Positions 10,301-13,957 of a stretch of 13,957 bases of DNA are shown one piece after another. Origin of the DNA: an uncultured Ruminococcus sp. (GTDB lineage: Bacteria > Bacillota > Clostridia > Oscillospirales > Ruminococcaceae); assembly GCA_947178195.1 (NCBI GenBank), contig CAMWXM010000055.1:1-13957 (forward strand), read 5' to 3'. The notes beneath the pieces were generated by a model that was not told the origin of the DNA, did no database searches, and worked only from the letters and a program-made list of their open reading frames with translations. The first letter of the stretch is position 1, and every line of letters begins with the position of its first letter. Position numbers and translations under genes: made by a program.

Positions 10301-10707
10301 GCATAAAATTTTTTCTCAGGATAACAATCACATAGTTCTTGAATGCTATTATATTTAACATTGTCCTTTTCCGAATATTTTTGAAGAATATAATCCACTG
10401 TTTTTTCATAATCAGGTTTAATTGTGTAAAACATCAACCCACGAGGAATAACATTTATTATTCCCGCTGGATTCTTTTTTATAACGAAAGATATAGTGAT
10501 AGACGGAACACTTTCAAATCGAGTGTTGTTATTTTCAGTATAGCCACCAGCAAAGCTTGGATCAATTCTGTTTTCGGCCAGCTTTCCAACCATAACACGC
10601 TTATCAGGCGCATCATCGACAAATGTTTCTTCTATGTCTTCACCTGATATTCTTTTTATATATTTTGAAACAATATGATCAGCTATAATATTATAATTGT
10701 TAGCCAT
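7312..10707 (-). CDS. drmA: DrmA-like SF2 helicase with zinc insertions (DISARM core)
   Basis: This 1131-residue protein is a superfamily 2 helicase resembling DISARM DrmA. The N-terminal 430 residues are not recognised. Helicase motifs follow: Walker A PTGGGKTEA (470-478), DEMH Walker B (707-710), SAT (747-749), SHGVDED motif V around 931-937, and QAYSRTGRK motif VI (956-964), all intact. Two cysteine clusters lie between Walker A and DEMH: C593/C596 with C616/C621, and C670/C681/C683/C686. They suggest one or two zinc ribbons inserted in the first RecA-like lobe. Together with DrmB it would bind and remodel invading DNA in an ATP-dependent way, as known for DISARM. The ATG at 10707 follows AAGGAG, which overlaps the stop of the upstream helicase gene. 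The length and the adjacent DUF1998 gene support the DrmA name; the sequence could also belong to a DrmA-related family with a different partner set. Confidence 0.85.
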   Translation of the reverse strand: MANNYNIIADHIVSKYIKRISGEDIEETFVDDAPDKRVMVGKLAENRIDPSFAGGYTENNNTRFESVPSITISFVIKKNPAGIINVIPRGLMFYTIKPDYEKTVDYILQKYSEKDNVKYNSIQELCDCYPEKKFYAPLTYKKVNIEDEIGDGISIRLDSIKKNSFHLEDEINDRLQHLGLRITNEICITQSDRITFFDLLDEKRFKTVVGQKDERAMPRWRMDIYCNVINEGDNYRFIMQLVNKTPVNEKNNVGYLPQFFNSGMKIVGNDSIEFVAIKLDYFKNSYKNRPLVYAVTENTSAVFDEKENTIYTDNIPKYYHMRLKTKDDYNQYVMFDKLISDPISNLLVIYNGMIEDYKKCYHEYMTASFNSELAKKRFKEDLDEYEREISRFKKGIEQIEYKDYVKKAFIYMNKTFKTHLDGEQREIQGWRLFQLVFIVSLISEMIRSEYINDNTISEADFEIANLLYFPTGGGKTEAFLGACVFDMFFDRLRGKNYGITAFLKYPLRLLAVQQLERVLTIVMKADRVRNNIPELHNTQPFEVGFFVGKNNTPNKINAHEILSDRGNKNQSKDLILDSDQETLNEYYRFIDTCPCCGHKNVNVRFNKENWKLEHNCDNPECVINVLPLLIVDSEIYRYLPSIVVSTIDKMAMLGTTNEFKMLFGQVKKLCPIHGFSATSSCLCDSCKNTLKNAVLLKDPVPTLFIQDEMHLVKESLGTFDAHYESFINYYAKELVPQQQRKQIRFVSATATISMYKEHIRNLYHMDGRKFPCDYPSTKSGEDFYSYTDNDDITRILLGYAPYGRSITDGMWESVYTMRIVVYSLFINKESNYKEVCKNGFVGSIEDYLNILYDYWIELVYNNRKQDAMELENAFQNQANNYLEANGIPKFEIEQMTSDIDFQTVRKTLFDIQSNRKKMDSTNLILATSTISHGVDEDSFNLMYFFGMPNNNAEYIQAYSRTGRKYTGIVIDIIRLMRVRDRSYLKNFIIFHENKDDLVESVPINRWAKNAVYSTLPGLLSGILMQYYTVQTNMDNLYQAVKVKKLLSDGLIQIDDVVERLIKAYGCNAQEKLSIAYREIIQDEVKNILLGIQNGNFSTNDFISGAIAKFSHEKKSPMTSLRDTEEQIEIKI

Positions 10708-10717
10708 AATAATCTCC

Positions 10718-12676
10718 TTATTTTTTCAGTATTTCTTCCATTGGCGTATTAGGATTAATATCACTTAAAACGTATAATATATCTCTTGCTCTTGAGCAAG
10801 CTGTGTATATTGCTCTCATATGACTTTGAACTTGTGTTTGATCGTCATCGTTCATTTTCTTTATATCAGCCCATGCTTCAATCGCTTTTTTATGTCCATT
10901 TTCACCAAACACAAAATTATAAGGATACAACCCAGCCAATATTACAGCTTTGAAGTCTAATCCCAATGAAGAATCAATTGTTGATAAAACAATTCCTGTG
11001 GTTTGACTGTAGCGTTTTCTCTCATTTGTAATTCTATCTGATGATATAATCATAGAGTAGGGAATGTCGGCATCGTCTAAAAGCCTTTTAACCCAGTAAA
11101 TGAAATTGTAATTTACAGCTTTATGCTGCTTATACGGAAATATAATGGCAATATCTGAATAGCTTACATCATATTTAGATATTATTTCATGAATAGCAAG
11201 TTCAAGTTCTGCTTTTATTTCCATACGGTTAATTCCCGTTTTTACTTTTAGAGCTGTTGTTGGCTTTTCGCCTATTTTGAATGAATTATACTCATACTCC
11301 ATTGAATTTATAAGATTTAACATCGATAGTCTATTGTTTATGCGTTTAAGCATATTAGAAATATACTCTGCAATCTCCTTACTGTTTCTATAGTTTTTCT
11401 CAATATAACGAACACGTCCGGTAAAATCAAGATCAACACCATTAATTTGTTTCCAAGGTGCTTCGCCTCTACGGCTTGATTTTTTTACAGCCTGATTAAG
11501 ATCTCCTGCCATTAAGAAAATATGATCGGGGTTGTTTTTGTCAAGCAGATGATAACAGAGTTCAAGATATAATGGATTAAAAATTTGTACTTCGTCAATA
11601 AAAATAGCTTTGAATTTTAATTCAAGCTTACCGCCTTTTACTGTATCAATACATTTTTGTATTTCTTCATCTGATGCAAAACTGGACATGCAGTGTTTAT
11701 GCATACAATCTTCATAAATCTTCTTGACTAATTTGTGGAACGTCATTATAAATAGATTTTTATTATCACCAAAATCTGCACAATCTCTTTTAAATTTGTA
11801 TGAATCTGCAAGATTGTTATTATAACATGTAAGTAAAATCTTTGAATCTTTAAACATACTAGCATATTTAAATGCTTTTGATAGTAATAGTACACTTTTC
11901 CCTGCACCTGGATTGGCAAGAATTACACGGTGTCCCTTTCTTATTTCATTAACTTGAGCAACTTGATATTCATCTAAAAAGAACGTTTTATATTCTATCT
12001 CGTTTCCAGAAATTTTAAAATTATCGTATGGAAGCTGACTTACACTCTTTTTTATACTTATTTTTTCTAGTTCATTCATTACAACTGTATATTCCGGTGC
12101 GAGTCTCTCAAATATTGCACGGCATTCTCGTTCTGTAATAGTTGTAAAATTCTGATCATAAGGCTTGCGTATACCTTCAAATATTTTTAATTGAGTAATA
12201 AGTTTCTCTTTTCCATCTGATGTAACCGGTCTGAAAAATTCAAATGTTGCGAAATTTAATAGCTTAGAGAACTTTTCTCTTTCGTCTTCGTTTTTTCTTA
12301 TTTTCTCATTAGGAAATAAAATAATATGTTTATATGGAAATTTCAAGCATTTATTGTCTTTATCTCTAATAATAAGTATTTTTGAATCCAGTAATCTATT
12401 ATAGATTTGTTGTTCTATGTAATTAATACTTGTTATATATAAATCAATATTATTCTAATCAATAGAGCCAGTATATATAGAAAAGGTTATAAGTCCTTCA
12501 CTCGGCGCAATATAAATTCCCATATGTACTGCCGATGTGCTCAACCCAAGCGGGTCAATACCTATAACAAAATGACCATTATTGAAGGTTCTTGAGGCAT
12601 TTCTTAATAAATATTTTTCCGTACTTGTAATATGATCTTTTCTTTCATAATCTGCAGGCCACAGTCTAATTGGCAT
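10718..12676 (-). pseudogene. UvrD-like SF1 helicase with NERD-like N-terminus, interrupted by in-frame TAG
   Basis: This is the first gene of the operon. Reading from ATG 12676 gives 652 codons in one frame, broken only by TAG at codon 74 (12455-12457). No frameshift is needed: the 36 codons after the TAG are open and read smoothly into the helicase. The N-terminal 150 residues resemble a NERD-like fold (HMGIYIAPSEGLITFSI, then KILIIRD and KHIILFPN), but without the E-x-K pair of an active NERD site. Helicase motifs, numbered from ATG 12676: NPGAGKS (255-261), DEVQ (361-364), a KNYRNSKE motif, SSLGLDFK and CSRARD near the C-terminus; these look intact. The TTG at 12346 could start a 542-residue product but has no visible ribosome binding site. 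ATG 12676 is preferred over GTG 12694 because of AAGGGCGGTG upstream. Most likely a recent nonsense mutation; a sequencing error or rare readthrough are alternatives. Confidence 0.75.
12455..12457 (-). other. In-frame amber codon splitting the leading helicase gene
   Basis: TAG on the minus strand separates a 73-residue N-terminal piece from the rest of the helicase in the same frame. A single base change from CAG, AAG, GAG or TGG would restore the frame. None of the five downstream operon genes ends in TAG (four TAA, one TGA). Confidence 0.8.
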
Positions 12677-12681
12677 ATGTA

Positions 12682-12691
12682 CACCGCCCTT
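12682..12691 (-). promoter_or_regulatory. Ribosome binding site of the first operon gene
   Basis: AAGGGCGGTG on the minus strand precedes the ATG at 12676; AAGGG sits 10 nt away. It lies inside the six-codon extension that a GTG start at 12694 would add, so it favours the ATG. Confidence 0.5.
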
Positions 12692-12749
12692 CACAGCAAA
12701 AGTAATTTTTGTTAAAGAAATTTAGAGCAGATCTTAATTTTATATACTT

Positions 12750-12778
12750 ATTATATATTATTTGTAGAAATTTGTCAA
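12750..12778 (-). promoter_or_regulatory. Consensus sigma-70/sigma-A promoter of the six-gene operon
   Basis: On the minus strand a perfect TTGACA (12778-12773) is followed after exactly 17 nt by a perfect TATAAT (12755-12750). Transcription would begin near 12743, giving a leader of about 67 nt before the ATG at 12676. The spacer and flanks are very A+T-rich. No obvious operator palindrome overlaps it. A palindromic AGATCT containing GATC lies at 12729-12734, about 10 nt into the predicted transcript. With both boxes at consensus, the operon is probably strongly or constitutively transcribed unless repressed by a site I cannot see. Confidence 0.85.
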
Positions 12779-12826
12779 TACTTAATTAGAAAATGTAAAG
12801 GAAAAGTATAATAAAAATATTCTTAG

Positions 12827-13374
12827 TTTTTGAGAGGACTGCGAAATGCTTATAGAAGAGCTTTGGATATAATATCACAGGGTGAGGGACGTTATGGTTA
12901 AATTTTAGACGTTCGCATCAGAAATTTTTTCAATATGCTGAGTAACTTTCAGTATATTTCTCTTACACTGGTTCTTTCTGCGAAAGAAGCAAGAATTTTC
13001 ATACCGTATCCCCCAAAATCGACAATTGCCAATTTCTTTTCCAATATCGGCAGAGTTGATGAACTTGGTTCCGGTGTGCGGAATCTTTACAAGTATGCAA
13101 AAATTTATTCGGGTGGCGAAACGTTTTTGTTTGAGGACGATGTTTTCAGAATTAAAGTCCCAATATATGAGAAGCCGATAAACGTGGTTTAACGGATAAT
13201 GAAAAAGGGGGGCTTGAATATTTGAGAGAGCATAATAACAGTTCCAATTCAGAGGCAAGAGATATATTAAATCTTGCCGAAAGTACAACAAAAAGAATTC
13301 TTTCCGATATGGTTAGTAAGAATATATTATCGGCTGTTGGCGAATGTAAGATGAGAAAATATATTTTAAAGTAG
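12827..13374 (+). pseudogene. Decayed remnant of AlbA_2/HATPase_c_4 (RecG-like) ATP-binding regulator
   Basis: The stretch about 12960-13175 encodes a segment typical of the HATPase_c_4 end of AlbA_2-type regulators often annotated as RecG-like helicases: IANFFSNIGRVDELGSG, then VRNLYKYAKIYSGG and FRIKVPI. That frame stops at 13190-13192. In another frame, from about 13165 to the TAG at 13372-13374, the sequence continues as a winged-helix tail (LTDNEKGGLEYLREHN, SEARDILNLAESTTKRILSD), so a frameshift separates them. Upstream in the first frame, 12827-12934 reads RALDIISQGEGRYG, then a TAA at 12899-12901; I do not recognise this part and it may come from another gene fused here. The usual N-terminal AlbA_2 domain and most of the ATPase are missing, and the NPRNP-like motif before DELGSG is eroded to PYPPKST. 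This is a non-functional remnant at the edge of the operon. Confidence 0.75.
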
Positions 13375-13386
13375 GTGAGAAAAAAC

Positions 13387-13427
13387 AACCTCTGCGCTAA
13401 AATATAGTGCAGAGGTTAAAGTTTTTT
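13387..13427. terminator. Probable bidirectional Rho-independent terminator
   Basis: A perfect 9-bp stem, AACCTCTGC (13387-13395) with GCAGAGGTT (13409-13417), encloses a 13-nt loop. On the plus strand it is followed by AAAG and six T at 13422-13427. On the minus strand it is followed after GTTG by a run of T (complement of the A-run at 13380-13385). It lies between the end of the plus-strand remnant and the stop of the minus-strand gene, so it can terminate both. Confidence 0.85.
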
Positions 13428-13956
13428 ATATGATTATTTCATCGTAAGGTATTTCCTCACGTTTCATCGCCTGCTCAAGCAAGTCGATATAGCGTCCAAC
13501 TACCAAGAAAAACGCATAGAACAAGCATTCTTGCATATTCAAATTTTCGAGGCTATGATTGGCGTCAGCCATATCCGAATACTCACAAAACCGTTGCATA
13601 AAAAGCTCTGCTATTTTGTGAAGACGCAGGAAATTTTTGATATCTTTCTTTAACAGTTTCCGCCTGATAAGGTGTGCGAGAGAACCGTATGTATTGGTGA
13701 TCGACAGTGGAAAAATCTCTCCGCTGTCGCTTACGATAACGTGCCTGGTAATTTTCCCGCCGGCAATTTTTCTCAGCCTTGCAGCGTGCATATCAAGTGT
13801 GTCAACCGTTGTTTTATCGGTAGTTTTGGGGAAGTCTCTGACGGATGCCCTCACGAATTTTACAATATGATAAATATCACGACAGTCTGACCGGTTGTCG
13901 GACGTGCAGCTTTCGGCAAGCTCTATTGCCGCTGTTACGGCATTTTCAAGTATTTT
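13426..13956 (-). CDS. Unrecognised protein, C-terminal part (start beyond window)
   Basis: The frame is open from the right edge of the window down to the TAA at 13426-13428, giving 176 visible residues. A GTG at 13854 could begin a 142-residue protein, but the reading continues upstream without a stop (ILENAVTAAIELAESC, then CRDIYHIVKFVRASV), so the true start probably lies outside. The visible protein is soluble-looking and mostly helical, with a basic stretch LIRRKLLKKDIKNFLRLHK and an aromatic helix ECLFYAFFLVVGRYIDLLEQ. The latter is only moderately hydrophobic and not a clear membrane span. I recognise no catalytic motif or family. The stop codon shares the T-run of the terminator. Base composition looks richer in G+C than the operon, so this is probably host flank and not part of the island. 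Confidence 0.6.
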   Translation of the reverse strand, partial: KILENAVTAAIELAESCTSDNRSDCRDIYHIVKFVRASVRDFPKTTDKTTVDTLDMHAARLRKIAGGKITRHVIVSDSGEIFPLSITNTYGSLAHLIRRKLLKKDIKNFLRLHKIAELFMQRFCEYSDMADANHSLENLNMQECLFYAFFLVVGRYIDLLEQAMKREEIPYDEIII

Positions 13957-13957
13957 A

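Noticed and set aside
12455..12457. Genome-wide recoding of TAG as a sense codon
   Set aside because: The lack of TAG stops in the few intact genes here is expected from A+T-rich composition and is too small a sample; a point nonsense mutation is simpler.
12677..12694. GTG start at 12694 for the first operon gene
   Set aside because: No ribosome binding site precedes it, while a G-rich site lies between it and the ATG at 12676.
12905..13388. Minus-strand open frames at 12905-13291 and 13152-13388
   Set aside because: The plus strand carries the recognisable DELGSG and winged-helix remnant here; the minus frames are low-complexity shadows.
13637..13890. Plus-strand frames at 13637-13870 and 13672-13890
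   Set aside because: They oppose a longer minus-strand frame that runs off the window, and show no ribosome binding site or domain.
1..13957. CRISPR arrays, tRNA or rRNA genes, insertion sequences, integrase
   Set aside because: I saw no regularly spaced repeats, cloverleaf sequences, transposase or recombinase motifs in either strand.

Overview
The window looks like a low-G+C Firmicutes chromosome, most likely a gut Clostridia or Ruminococcus-like lineage. This rests on A+T-rich coding sequence, strong AGGAGG-type ribosome binding sites, a near-perfect sigma-A promoter, and a DUF4143-type ATPase at the left edge. The genus is inferred from style only. Both outer flanks (about 1-620 and 13426-13957) look visibly richer in G+C than the middle, which suggests that the middle is an acquired island.

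Layout. (1) 3-620, plus strand: the C-terminal half of a DUF4143-family ATPase, cut by the window edge. (2) 672-12676, minus strand: one tight six-gene operon of about 12 kb, read from right to left from a TTGACA-N17-TATAAT promoter at 12750-12778. In transcription order it encodes: a UvrD-like helicase with a NERD-like N-terminus, broken by an in-frame TAG; a DrmA-like superfamily 2 helicase; a DrmB-like DUF1998 zinc protein; a NERD nuclease-UvrD helicase fusion; a Dam-like (D12 class) DNA adenine methylase; and a DGQHR-domain protein with a nuclease-like but apparently degenerate N-terminus. Junctions are 1-nt overlaps or gaps of about 3-10 nt, with ribosome binding sites at or inside the upstream stop codons, so the genes should be co-expressed. 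(3) 12827-13374, plus strand: the decayed C-terminal remnant of an AlbA_2/HATPase_c_4 type (RecG-like) regulator with a stop and a frameshift. (4) 13387-13427: a hairpin with T-runs on both strands, probably a bidirectional terminator. (5) 13426-13956, minus strand: an unrecognised gene whose start lies beyond the window.

How the genes may work together. DrmA plus DrmB is the core pair of DISARM anti-phage systems. Here that core is not accompanied by a recognisable drmC (phospholipase D), drmD (SNF2 helicase), drmE or drmMII cytosine methylase. Instead it sits with a Dam-like adenine methylase, one or two NERD/UvrD helicases and a DndB-like DGQHR protein. I infer a DISARM-related, methylation-based defence island of unusual composition: the methylase would mark self DNA, DrmA/DrmB would engage foreign DNA, and the NERD-helicase would be a candidate nuclease effector. 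The first gene carries an amber codon before its helicase domain, so this copy may be disabled or altered. Whether this exact composition has been described cannot be decided from the sequence alone.
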